64,000 nucleotides of DNA from Streptomyces flavidovirens DSM 40150 (GTDB lineage: Bacteria > Actinomycetota > Actinomycetes > Streptomycetales > Streptomycetaceae), in assembly GCF_000429085.1 (NCBI RefSeq), contig NZ_AUBE01000007.1, forward strand, positions 310,001 to 374,000, in the 5' to 3' direction. This document shows positions 53,354 through 61,573 of the stretch, one piece after another. The position numbers and the translations under genes were made by a program. Position 1 is the first letter of the stretch. Every line of letters starts with the position of its first letter. A model generated the notes under the pieces. It was not told the DNA's origin and ran no database searches. It was given only the letters and a program-made list of their open reading frames with translations.

Positions 53354-54544
53354 ATGCTTCAGTTACGTGATCGCCTGAGCGCGGCCCGGGGCACCAAAGC
53401 GATCAACTCGAAGCACGTCCTCCTCTCCGTCATGATCAAGAGCGACAGTCAGGCTGATCTGGCCCGGCGCACCGGACTCGCTCAGTCCACCGTTTCGAAC
53501 ATCGTCCGGGAGTTACAGGCGGCCAGGGTCTTCGTCTCGGAGCCCGGGCGCGGGACGAGAGTCTGCCTCGCCCCGACGCGCAATGTCGCGGTCGGCGTCC
53601 ACCTCGGCTTCAACCAGGCGACCGTCGTGGCCCGGCGGGTCGACCGTCCCGTCACCGAGACGCACTGGGAGCACGTGGGCAGCGGTGCGAACCGGGGGCT
53701 GGGCGAGATCATGCCCTCCCTGAAGCAGGCCGTTCGGGAGGCGGTCGCCAAGACCGGCCGCGAACTGGAGGACGTCGTGTCCCTCGGTGTCGCGGTCCCG
53801 AGGATGGTCGACCCCCGGACCGGCACGTTCCGTACGCCCGTGCTGCCCCCGTGGAGCGAAGGAGACGCTCCGTCGGACGACCTGGGGAAGTGGCTGCGCG
53901 TCCACGGTGCGCTCGACAACGACGCCAACCTCGGTGCGCTGGCGGAGCAGACGTACGGCACGGACGGCCACTGCGAGATCGTCGTCTACGTCAAGGGCTC
54001 CACCGGCATCGGCGCCGGCCTCGTCATCAGCAGCAACCCCATTCGCGGGCACGGAATGGCCGGTGAGATCGGCCATCTCGTGCTCGATCCGGACGGCATG
54101 GTCTGCCGCTGCGGCGGGCGTGGCTGCCTGGAGACGATCATCGGTGCCGACGCGCTCGTCCGTCAGGCCCGCGAGGCGCTGGCCGGGAGCGTGGCCGACG
54201 TGCCGTACTCCCTCGCCTCCCTGATCGAACGGGCACAGTCGGGTGACGCGGTGTGCGAGCGGGTGGTGCGGGACGCCGGACGCGTGCTCGGGCAGGCTCT
54301 CGCGCTGGTCTGCAACCTCTTGAACCCGGACCTGATCGTCCTCGGCGGGCAGCTCGCCGCCGCGCAGAATCTGGTCCTGGAGCCCTGCCGGGAGTCCCTG
54401 GTGCGCTTCGGGCTGCGGGGTGCGGTGGGTCCCCACAGCGAATTCGCCCTCAAACTGAGTTCGATGAATCCACTGTCCGAGGCGCAAGGGGCACTGGTGC
54501 TCGGTCTGACGTCCTTGCGGAGGACGGACGTCGACAAGGAGTGA
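53354..54544 (+). CDS. ROK family transcriptional regulator
   Basis: The 396-residue protein has an N-terminal winged helix (RGTKAINSKHVLLSVMIKSDSQADLARRTGLAQSTVSNIVRELQAARV) and a C-terminal ROK sugar-kinase-like domain with DNDANLGALAEQTYG, GIGAGLVI, GEIGHLVLDPDGMVCRCGGRGCLET (the zinc-binding cysteines). It probably senses a sugar or sugar phosphate, controlling nearby genes. It lies between the ABC exporter and the lasso genes and could regulate either. GGGGGG precedes the ATG. Confidence 0.9.
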   Translation: MLQLRDRLSAARGTKAINSKHVLLSVMIKSDSQADLARRTGLAQSTVSNIVRELQAARVFVSEPGRGTRVCLAPTRNVAVGVHLGFNQATVVARRVDRPVTETHWEHVGSGANRGLGEIMPSLKQAVREAVAKTGRELEDVVSLGVAVPRMVDPRTGTFRTPVLPPWSEGDAPSDDLGKWLRVHGALDNDANLGALAEQTYGTDGHCEIVVYVKGSTGIGAGLVISSNPIRGHGMAGEIGHLVLDPDGMVCRCGGRGCLETIIGADALVRQAREALAGSVADVPYSLASLIERAQSGDAVCERVVRDAGRVLGQALALVCNLLNPDLIVLGGQLAAAQNLVLEPCRESLVRFGLRGAVGPHSEFALKLSSMNPLSEAQGALVLGLTSLRRTDVDKE

Positions 54545-54820
54545 GCCGCGATCGAAGCTCGGCGCCCGTCTCGTGCGGCGCACATTGACGAGCTGAACTC
54601 CGCGCCCGCACAGTCGGCTTCCGGCTCTGCGAATTGGCAACCAGGTGCGTTGCCGGGAAAGAACACGAGTCACCGCGATGCGGTCCTCCGCCGGACGGGC
54701 ACCTGTCGTCGCACGTGGACAACGGCCGCTCACGCCTGCCATGGTGGCCGCACGCCAGGGGTTCGGAAACCCGGTTTGCGGCTAAAGTCGAATAGCAGAC
54801 TCTGGCCGAACGTGTTCGTT

Positions 54821-54834
54821 CATGCAATTGCATG
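54821..54834. promoter_or_regulatory. Palindrome CATGCAATTGCATG upstream of lasso precursor
   Basis: A perfect 14-bp palindrome lies 29 bp before the precursor ATG, in a region of low GC. It is a good operator candidate for the lasso operon; the upstream ROK protein or another regulator could bind it. The rest of the 319-bp gap between the ROK and precursor genes shows no gene. Confidence 0.5.
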
Positions 54835-54863
54835 CGCCTTTTGCGTCAACATCAGGTGGATAT

Positions 54864-55085
54864 ATGACCTTGCTGAGAAAATACGCCCAACGGTCGGCGG
54901 CCCGGCTCCGGCCCTCTGTTTCCGATACTGGTGCTCAGCAACCGCAACCACTCGCCGCGGCGGATCTCGACCGCGACGACTCTTACGCCCCTCCGGTCGT
55001 GGTCGATCTCGGTCATGTACGGGAGGTGACTCTCGGAAGCTCCAGCAGTGGCACCGCCGACGCCAACTCCCATTACTACTGGTGA
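54864..55085 (+). CDS. Lasso peptide precursor (A)
   Basis: The 73-residue peptide has a 57-residue leader and a predicted 16-residue core GSSSSGTADANSHYYW. The leader contains YAPPVVVDLG (residues 41-50), the YxxP...G pattern bound by the RRE domain, and Thr at position -2 before the core (VTL-G), both hallmarks of lasso precursors. Core Gly1 and Asp9 would form a nine-residue macrolactam, leaving a seven-residue tail ANSHYYW. AGGTGG precedes the ATG. The cyclase gene follows at once. The core was derived by eye; cleavage site and ring follow from family rules. No known lasso peptide with this core is recalled. Confidence 0.9.
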   Translation: MTLLRKYAQRSAARLRPSVSDTGAQQPQPLAAADLDRDDSYAPPVVVDLGHVREVTLGSSSSGTADANSHYYW

Positions 55086-55090
55086 GGGAC

Positions 55091-56941
55091 GTGACCGCAC
55101 CCGATCACAGCACCGGCAGGCGGCTCCACCCGGACTTCACGGGCTGCTTTCCGCTCCTCACCGGCTCATCAGGTCCCCTCACGGACGTGACCGGTCACTG
55201 GCGGGAAGGGGAACTGCGCAGTTTCCGGTGCGCGGGCGGCACTGTCATCACCGTCGGGCAGTGTCTCGCCGGGGAGCGGCAGTTCACGGCGGACGCCGAG
55301 CGGGCCCTCGCCACGGACCGGCTCGCCTCCCTGACCCGGTGGGCGGGCAGCTACCTCTGCATCGTCGTACGCCCCGGCGACCTCACGGCCTTCTCCGACC
55401 TGGCCGGGCAGTACCCGTTGTACTACCGGCGTCGCCCCGGCCGCACCTGGATCGGTTCGCGGGCTACGGACGTAGCAGCGGCGGCCGGCGGCGGCTGCCG
55501 CCCGGACCCGCAGGTCCTGGCCGCGCGCATCTTCTGCCCCGGCGTACCCCTGCTGCCCGAGAGCCGGTCCGTGGTGGCCGGTGTCGAGCGGCTGGGCGGT
55601 GGGCATGCCCTGCGGATCACCGCTGACGGCGCGGCCGTCCAGTGGGAGTACGAGACTCTCCAGGCCCAGAACGAGGCATCAGCGGCGACGGCGGCCGAAG
55701 CGCTCGGGGCGGCACTCGACGAGTCGGTGGGGCTGCGCGCCGCGCGGGCCCGGACACTCACTGCGGACTTCAGTGGCGGACTCGATTCCACTTCTGTGGC
55801 GTTTCTGTCGCTGCGCCACCGGGCGGGCCCGTTACCGGTCTTCACCTATCACCGGGCGGATACGGCCTGCGACGACCTGGAGTACGCGCGCGGCTACGCG
55901 CGTCTCGACGAACGGCTCCGCCTGGAAGTGGTGACGGGGACGACAGCCGACACGCTGCCCTACCAGGGCCTGTACGACGCGGAATGCGACGGGGAGCCCA
56001 ACCCCGCGGCGGTGGGCGCGGCCCGTACCCGGCTCCGCCTCGAACGCATCGCCCAGCACGGTGCGGACCTCCACCTCGGCGGCGAGGGCGGCGACGCACT
56101 CCTCAGCCCGCCGCCCTCCTACCTGGCGTCTCTCGCGCGTCCGGGCGGACTGCGCAGACTGCTCCGGGACGGGCACGCGCTGGCGCGAGCGCGCCACACC
56201 TCGCCCCTGCGCGTCGCGGGCAGGGCCGCTCAACTGGCGCGCACTCCACTGGCAACCGCCCTGCGGCGGACGGCCGAACGGCTGGAATCACCGGGGGAGC
56301 GCGACCCGCACTGGCTGGACACGCTGAGCTGGTGGGTCCTTCCGGGCCCCGAGGCGGCTTGGCTCACCGCCTCCGCACGCCGCGAGCTCGCCGAACTGGC
56401 CCGTACGGGAGTCTGCGAGCGACGCGCGCGAGGACGGCGCACGGACGACGGTCCGCCGGACCTGCGCACGACCCTCCACGAGTTGCGTACGTCGGCCTCG
56501 GCGCAGCGCCAACTGGCCTGCGCGGCGGCCCCCTACGGGTTCTGGCCACAGGCCCCCTTCCTCGACAACGACGTGGTCCGGGCCTGCCTGCTGCTGCCCG
56601 CCCACCGCCGCAGCGGTCCACCGGCCTTCAAACCGCTGCTCGGCTCGGCACTGGCGGGCGCCGTCCCCGCGCCCGTGCTGGCCCGGCGGACGAAGGGCGA
56701 CTACTCCGACGAGGACTACCAGGGCGCCCGGCTCGCCGCCGGAACGCTGCGGGACATCATCGGTACGTCCCGCCTGGCCTCCCTCGGTGTCATCGACCCG
56801 CGCGCGGTCGCGGCTTCACTGGACCGCGCCCTGATGGGGCTGCGTGCCCCCTTCCCCGCCCTGAACCGCTTCCTCGGCGTGGAGTTGTGGCTGAGGAACA
56901 CGTCATGGCCAGGCGACTCGCAGTATGGAGGCAGCTCGTGA
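55091..56941 (+). CDS. Lasso cyclase (asparagine-synthetase-like, C)
   Basis: The 616-residue protein starts at GTG, 5 bp after the precursor, with GAGGGA upstream. It has an N-terminal glutaminase-like part (FSDLAGQYPLYYRR...WIGSRATDVA) and the ATP-pyrophosphatase loop DFSGGLDSTSVAFL (residues 226-233), then HLGGEGGDALLS. It activates the Asp9 side chain of the core with ATP so that the freed Gly1 amine attacks it to close the ring. Its last codons overlap the start of the next gene (GTGA). It forms an A-C-B operon. Confidence 0.92.
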   Translation: MTAPDHSTGRRLHPDFTGCFPLLTGSSGPLTDVTGHWREGELRSFRCAGGTVITVGQCLAGERQFTADAERALATDRLASLTRWAGSYLCIVVRPGDLTAFSDLAGQYPLYYRRRPGRTWIGSRATDVAAAAGGGCRPDPQVLAARIFCPGVPLLPESRSVVAGVERLGGGHALRITADGAAVQWEYETLQAQNEASAATAAEALGAALDESVGLRAARARTLTADFSGGLDSTSVAFLSLRHRAGPLPVFTYHRADTACDDLEYARGYARLDERLRLEVVTGTTADTLPYQGLYDAECDGEPNPAAVGAARTRLRLERIAQHGADLHLGGEGGDALLSPPPSYLASLARPGGLRRLLRDGHALARARHTSPLRVAGRAAQLARTPLATALRRTAERLESPGERDPHWLDTLSWWVLPGPEAAWLTASARRELAELARTGVCERRARGRRTDDGPPDLRTTLHELRTSASAQRQLACAAAPYGFWPQAPFLDNDVVRACLLLPAHRRSGPPAFKPLLGSALAGAVPAPVLARRTKGDYSDEDYQGARLAAGTLRDIIGTSRLASLGVIDPRAVAASLDRALMGLRAPFPALNRFLGVELWLRNTSWPGDSQYGGSS

Positions 56942-57678
56942 CCGAGTTCCGGATCCCCCAGTACGTCCACGCCGGCGAGGCACCGCACGGCGGCACCGTG
57001 CTCTTCAACTCCCGGTCCGGGCAGTGGTACGCGATGAACGGCACCGCACGCGAACTCTGGGAGGAGTGGCGCCGTACCGGTGATTTCGACACAGGCGTAC
57101 AGGCGGTCGCCGACCGCTTTCCCGGCGTGCGGTACGACCATGTGCGGCTTGACGCCGAAAAGCTGGCCGGCGACCTGGTCGAACGCGGCCTCGTGGCCGC
57201 CGGTAAGGACCGGACCCCTGCCGCGGAAGCGACACCCGACGTGGGGGAGGAGAGGTTGTTGAGGCAGGCGGCCCGCGCGCCGCGGGGTGACGGCATCCGG
57301 TGGCTCAGGGCGTCCGGGTGGCTCGGCCTGTGCCTCGCGCTGTTGCTGCTGCGGCTTCCCTTCCGCGTTCCCGCGCACGCCGTGGACGTACTGAAGAGGC
57401 CGCGGTCGCGCCTGCGTCCGGCCACGATGCGCCAGGCCGAGTCGATGCTCGCGGTTGTCCGCCGGGCCGCGGACGGGTATCCGGGGCGAGCCGCCTGCCT
57501 GGAGCACTCGCTCGGCACGGTGCTCGGGCTCGCGCTCGCCGGGCTCACGGCCGACTGGTGTCTGGGCAGTGCCGACGACCCGTACCGGTTCCACGCCTGG
57601 GTGGAGATCGACGGCGAGACCGTCACGCGTCACGAGGCCGACGACCGCGTCTCGTTCCGACGGGTGCTGGTGCTCTGA
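56938..57678 (+). CDS. Fused lasso RRE (B1) and leader peptidase (B2)
   Basis: One 246-residue protein holds both B functions. Residues 1-85 are PqqD-like, the leader-binding RRE (HGGTVLFNSRSGQWYAMNGTARELWEEW, VRLDAEKLAGDLVERGLV). Residues about 118-246 are the transglutaminase-like peptidase with Cys187 (RAACLEHSLG), His219 (FHAWVE) and Asp225 as likely triad. The GTG start overlaps the cyclase stop and GGAGG lies 8 nt upstream. In most actinobacterial lasso clusters these are separate genes, so the fusion is notable. The protein binds the leader and cuts it before Gly1. An in-frame ATG at 56905 is less likely. Confidence 0.9.
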   Translation: MTEFRIPQYVHAGEAPHGGTVLFNSRSGQWYAMNGTARELWEEWRRTGDFDTGVQAVADRFPGVRYDHVRLDAEKLAGDLVERGLVAAGKDRTPAAEATPDVGEERLLRQAARAPRGDGIRWLRASGWLGLCLALLLLRLPFRVPAHAVDVLKRPRSRLRPATMRQAESMLAVVRRAADGYPGRAACLEHSLGTVLGLALAGLTADWCLGSADDPYRFHAWVEIDGETVTRHEADDRVSFRRVLVL

Positions 57679-57827
57679 GAACTCCGCGGCGCGCCCGGCT
57701 CTTCAGAATGAAGGGCCACCGGCGTCCTGGTTCCGCTCTTTGTTCAAATTCGGTGTCAGCGCCCGCGGATATTATGCGGAAGCCGATCGTGTGCGCGCTC
57801 CCACGAGCGGCCGGCGGAAAGAGGTAT

Positions 57828-57896
57828 ATGAAAGCTTGCTTCGAATTATCCGACGCCGGAGGCTCCGGGCCTGCTTACCGATCGGTTTCACGCTAA
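57828..57896 (+). CDS. Possible 22-residue peptide downstream of lasso operon
   Basis: A short frame MKACFELSDAGGSGPAYRSVSR has AAAGAGG just before its ATG. It has no leader-like features and no downstream enzyme. It could be a minor peptide gene or chance; reported only because of the clear ribosome site. Confidence 0.2.
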   Translation: MKACFELSDAGGSGPAYRSVSR

Positions 57897-57960
57897 TGCG
57901 TGGGCGAGGGTTTCCCTGGAGTGCGTGGAGCGCTATGCTCAACACGCGCACAAAAAGACG

Positions 57961-57994
57961 TGAGGGGCCGCCCGCGGCAACGGGCAACCCCTCA
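57961..57994. terminator. Bidirectional hairpin with T-tract on the minus strand
   Basis: TGAGGGG pairs with CCCCTCA around an inner CCCG/CGGG pair. Left of it, CAAAAAG gives a T-run for the minus-strand transcript of the small membrane peptide gene at 58025-58156, a classical intrinsic-terminator form uncommon in this genome type. Confidence 0.65.
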
Positions 57995-58024
57995 AGAGCA
58001 TGAAACTACCTGGTCGGTGAGTGA

Positions 58025-58156
58025 TCAGATCAGAGGCGTGACCCCTTCGTTCACCAGGGCGAGAACGACCAGGATGGTGATGACGATGACCTGGATCACG
58101 CGTGCCCAGCTCAGGTGCGTGCTGCCCTGGATCGTCATTCGTGCTTTCACGTTCAC
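58025..58156 (-). CDS. Small single-helix membrane peptide
   Basis: A 43-residue frame starts at GTG (58154-58156): a short basic start (NVKARMTIQGSTHLS), then one hydrophobic helix WARVIQVIVITILVVLALV and EGVTPLI. An ATG six codons downstream is also possible. It is followed by a hairpin plus T-run. This size and shape fit small stress or toxin-like membrane peptides, but no family is identified. It converges on the lasso operon. Confidence 0.45.
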   Translation of the reverse strand: MNVKARMTIQGSTHLSWARVIQVIVITILVVLALVNEGVTPLI

Positions 58157-58677
58157 GGAGGAATTCCCTTCGGGAGTGAGGGCCGGCGCAGTGTAGATCG
58201 AAAAGCAACACCGCGACAACATTTTCTGCCGCATTTCGCAGGCTGACAAGCCCTCGGCATGCGGCTTCGTGTCGCCCTGCGGGCCATTGGGCAGAGGGGA
58301 ATTGCACTTGAGAGGCGAGTGTTCTTCAATTCGTCGGTAATGCGCTCCAGGCGTCGAAGCCGGAAGCGGAAATCGAATGAGACACGCACGCCGGAACGCA
58401 CTTTGGCCCGCACGTGCCTTCCGTCTCGTCGCCGGGTCCGCCCCCGCATGGCGCGGGCGTCAATCCGCACACCGGGCACCGCGGTCCGGCTCCGACGGCA
58501 TCGGATCGGCTCCTGCCCTCCGGTAACACTCGTTCCTGACGGGCGAATTGGTGGTCGGCGGTGCGCGGCCGGCTCCGGAAAAAATCTTGGCCCGGGTTTC
58601 ACACCTGAAGGCGAGGGCTGCTCGCGCCGCCCGGCGGACTTCATGAAGTGGTCACATCACGACCCGCCCTGCCGTGG
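58157..58677. other. Gap between small peptide gene and PAP2 gene
   Basis: About 520 bp. The left part (58190-58340) is comparatively AT-rich and probably contains the promoter of the minus-strand peptide gene. No coding frame with domain or ribosome site is seen. Confidence 0.45.
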
Positions 58678-59502
58678 TCACAGCGACCGGCTTGGCCCAC
58701 CGTGTGAAGCGGGACGGTCCGCGTCGGCGATCTCCGGTTCCAGGCCCTGTGCGGGCGTCGTGAGCGGACGCCCGATGTCCGAACGCCAGGTCTCGAAGGC
58801 GAGGGCTGTCGAGGCGACCACGGCGAGACCGAGGAACCAGCCGCCGATCACGTCACTGACCCAGTGAACCCCCAGCGCCACACGCGTACCACTGACGCCC
58901 ACAACGGTGACGACCGCCAGTGCCCAGGCCACCGGGCGTAGGCGTCGGGGCACCAGCGGAAGCAGGACCAGCAGCAGAGTGGCGCAGGAGGTCGTCGCCG
59001 TCATCGCGTGCCCGGAGGGGAACGAGAAGCCGGGGCTGTGCGCCACCGGATCCGGAAGGTGCGGGCGGGCACGTTCCACGGTGTTCTTGGCCAGCAGACC
59101 GGCCGCGGCACCTGCCAGCGCCGTGACCGCGGCCCAGGCCGCCAGCCGCCAGGCGCGGCGGCTCAGGAGCCACACAACGAGCACGGCCACCAGCAGGCGC
59201 ATGGTCACCGGCCCCCACACGACATCCGTGAGAAACCGGAGGGCGCGTACCAGGCCCGGGTGCTCAAGAGCCTGTTGGTGCAGTGATGCCGCCGCGCCGT
59301 GGTCGAACCGTCGCAACGGCGCCCACTGGGCCTCGACGAACACCAGCGCCAGGGCCGCGGGCACGGCCGCCACCACGGTGCCGACGGCGGTGCCGGTCAG
59401 CCGCATGCCGAGCTTGACGTCCGGCCCCCAGTGACGGGAGATCAGCGCGCCGACGAGCCGTCGCGGGCCGGCGAGGCGCCGGCGCCCGGATCGTTGTGCC
59501 AT
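58678..59502 (-). CDS. PAP2-family membrane phosphatase
   Basis: The 274-residue protein has about six membrane helices and the three PAP2 phosphatase motifs: KNTVERARP, FSFPSGHAMTAT and SGTRVALGVHWVSDVIGG. It dephosphorylates lipid phosphates such as phosphatidate or polyprenyl diphosphates at the membrane. The C-terminal tail is hydrophilic. The neighbour to the right, in the same orientation, contains another PAP2 domain fused to a lipid kinase, so the pair may act on the same lipid pool. Confidence 0.9.
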   Translation of the reverse strand: MAQRSGRRRLAGPRRLVGALISRHWGPDVKLGMRLTGTAVGTVVAAVPAALALVFVEAQWAPLRRFDHGAAASLHQQALEHPGLVRALRFLTDVVWGPVTMRLLVAVLVVWLLSRRAWRLAAWAAVTALAGAAAGLLAKNTVERARPHLPDPVAHSPGFSFPSGHAMTATTSCATLLLVLLPLVPRRLRPVAWALAVVTVVGVSGTRVALGVHWVSDVIGGWFLGLAVVASTALAFETWRSDIGRPLTTPAQGLEPEIADADRPASHGGPSRSL

Positions 59503-59530
59503 GGCGCGGTGCGCCTCCTCTCAGACGACG

Positions 59531-61483
59531 TCAGGGCTTTTGGCCGGGCGACGCGGGCGAGACCGGTGTGCCTCGCCCCGGACGTACGGGCGCCGCAGGG
59601 CCGGCGTGCCGGTCGCCCTGCCCGCTGTCAGCGGGTGCGGGTGACTGGGCGCGGCGGAGGCCCGGTGCTGTGGGCTCCGGGGTCGCGGTGGGTGCGGGGG
59701 CTGTCCTCCGGTACGGGTTGGCGGCGGTGGGGCGCCGGCTCCGGGGCAACTGGACCAGCAGGGCGCCCGGTTCCACCTCCGCGACCAGTCGCGTCCCCTC
59801 GACGGCGCAGTCGCCGTCGACCTCCCGTGCCTGGGGCCCGGCAAAGCGGATGTCGACGCGGACCGCGCTGAAGTACTCCAGGGCGCCGCGTGCCATGAGC
59901 CGTCGCGCAGGCCCGGCGGCCGCGATCGCCCCCGGCGTTCCGGTCATCCCCCTCATCCCCCTCATCCCCCTCGTCCCTGTCCCGGCCGGACGCCGGGAAC
60001 GGCCGGGCATCATGCCGCGCAGCAGGTGCGCCGCCGCCGCGAGCCACCCCACGGCGCCGCTGGGGTTGAGCAGGACCACTTCAAGCCGTCCGCTGTCGGG
60101 CCGGGCGTCCGGCAGGAGCGGCACGCCTCCCTGGAGGGCGCCGACGTTGCCGATGACGACCATGCGCGCACGGCGGGGCACAGCGTCGCCCGTGTCGAGA
60201 CCGATCGACAGCCGCATGGGGGGATCGCCGAGATGACGTACGGCTGAGACGACGTAGGCGAGCCAGCCCAAGGACGCCTTGAGCCGTGGTGAGGCGTCCC
60301 GCACCATCACCGCGTCGAATCCGGCACCGGCCATGACGGTGAAGCGGGTCGGTGCGAGACCGTCGCCGCTCACCCGCCCGACATCGATACGCACGCGGTC
60401 GCCGCTCAGCGCCCGGTCCAGGGCCGCGGCGGGCTTCACGGGCAACCCGAGGTTGCGCGCGAGCAGATTGCCCGTACCGCACGGAACGACCGCCAAGGCA
60501 GTGCCGCTGCCGGCCAACTCGTCCGCGCAGGCGCGTACGGTGCCGTCCCCTCCGCACACCACGACCAGGTCGACCCGCCCGGCCGCCGTGTACGCGGCGA
60601 GGTCGCCGCAGGGGCGTTCGGCCGTCGTCGATGTCCACCGCACATCGGTGCAGCCGTGCCGGACCAGGACGTCGCGTACCTGTTGTGCCAAATTCTGCGC
60701 GCACGCCAGAGGATGGCGCACCACGACGACGCGGCCGGCACCCCGGACGCCGCCGCCCGCGCCCCCGGCGGACCGGGGGAGGGGCAGCGGACCACCCGCG
60801 CGGCCGGCGGGCGGCGGAGCGGGACGCTCGCGCGGCGCCAGCAGCGCGTACCCGATGACGATCAGGATGCACGCGCCGTTGACCAGGCCGCCCGCCACGT
60901 CGCTCGGATGGTGCATCCCCCGGTACAGGCGGGAGACGGCCACGGCCGGCGGAACGACCAGCAGCACCGCCGCAGCGACGTACCGCCAGGGGCCGCGCAG
61001 CCGGGTGACCGCGAGCGTGGCCAGACCGCCGTAGAGCGCGACCGACGCTCCCACATGGCCGGAGGGGAAGCTGGAGGTCGGCGGGGCCGGATCGAGAGGG
61101 GGAACGACGGGGCGCGGCCGCTCCACGCACAGGGTGATGACCAGGAAGAGCGCCGACTGCGCCGCGACCGACGCCCCGAGGAACACCGCCTCCCGCCACC
61201 GCGGCACACGCGGCAGTACGACCAGCGCGACGACGCAGACAAGGGTGACGCCGATGACGCTTTCGGTGGAGGCGATGAGCGTCAGCCACTCGGAGACCGC
61301 CGTGGCCGGTCCGGTGCGATGCCCGGAGAACCAGGCGTTGACTTCGCCCTCCTCCGACAGGGGCCACCGGGTGCCGACCGGGCCGGTGATCAGCAGACCC
61401 GCTCCCACCATCAGTGCCCACAGGGGTGCCAACAGCAGCAGGGGTCTGATCCGTCCGGCGGCCGCGCCGCTACCCGTCGTCAT
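59531..61483 (-). CDS. PAP2 phosphatase fused to diacylglycerol-kinase-like domain
   Basis: The protein of about 650 residues has an N-terminal membrane PAP2 domain (CVERPRPVVPP, SSFPSGHVGASVALYGG, SRLYRGMHHPSDVAGG) and a C-terminal DAGK catalytic domain (VVVCGGDGTVRACADELAGSGTALAVVPCGTGNLLARNLGLP). The first removes a lipid phosphate; the second would add one. A 9-bp DNA repeat at 59945-59976 encodes RGMRGMRGM. ATG at 61481-61483 is chosen by domain length; a longer frame to 61534 has no ribosome site. It is probably co-transcribed with the PAP2 gene 28 bp downstream. Confidence 0.88.
   Translation of the reverse strand: MTTGSGAAAGRIRPLLLLAPLWALMVGAGLLITGPVGTRWPLSEEGEVNAWFSGHRTGPATAVSEWLTLIASTESVIGVTLVCVVALVVLPRVPRWREAVFLGASVAAQSALFLVITLCVERPRPVVPPLDPAPPTSSFPSGHVGASVALYGGLATLAVTRLRGPWRYVAAAVLLVVPPAVAVSRLYRGMHHPSDVAGGLVNGACILIVIGYALLAPRERPAPPPAGRAGGPLPLPRSAGGAGGGVRGAGRVVVVRHPLACAQNLAQQVRDVLVRHGCTDVRWTSTTAERPCGDLAAYTAAGRVDLVVVCGGDGTVRACADELAGSGTALAVVPCGTGNLLARNLGLPVKPAAALDRALSGDRVRIDVGRVSGDGLAPTRFTVMAGAGFDAVMVRDASPRLKASLGWLAYVVSAVRHLGDPPMRLSIGLDTGDAVPRRARMVVIGNVGALQGGVPLLPDARPDSGRLEVVLLNPSGAVGWLAAAAHLLRGMMPGRSRRPAGTGTRGMRGMRGMTGTPGAIAAAGPARRLMARGALEYFSAVRVDIRFAGPQAREVDGDCAVEGTRLVAEVEPGALLVQLPRSRRPTAANPYRRTAPAPTATPEPTAPGLRRAQSPAPADSGQGDRHAGPAAPVRPGRGTPVSPASPGQKP
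59945..59976. repeat. 9-bp tandem repeat inside PAP2-DAGK gene
   Basis: The unit CATCCCCCT is repeated about three times with small changes, encoding RGM units on the minus strand between the kinase motifs. The 9-bp unit keeps the frame. Confidence 0.8.
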
Positions 61484-61536
61484 GCCCCACGTGTTGCCAG
61501 TCGCGGCCGGGTGAACCGTGAGGACGGGGCGCATTA

Positions 61537-61572
61537 CACCGCATCACGCCGCATCACGCCGCATCACCGCGC
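61537..61572. repeat. Tandem 10-bp repeat between membrane genes
   Basis: CCGCATCACG is repeated three times in a row (TTACACCGCATCACGCCG...) in the gap between the PAP2-DAGK and BrkB genes, followed by a related CGCGTCACAC. It could be a polymorphic minisatellite or a protein-binding array. Confidence 0.7.
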
Positions 61573-61573
61573 G

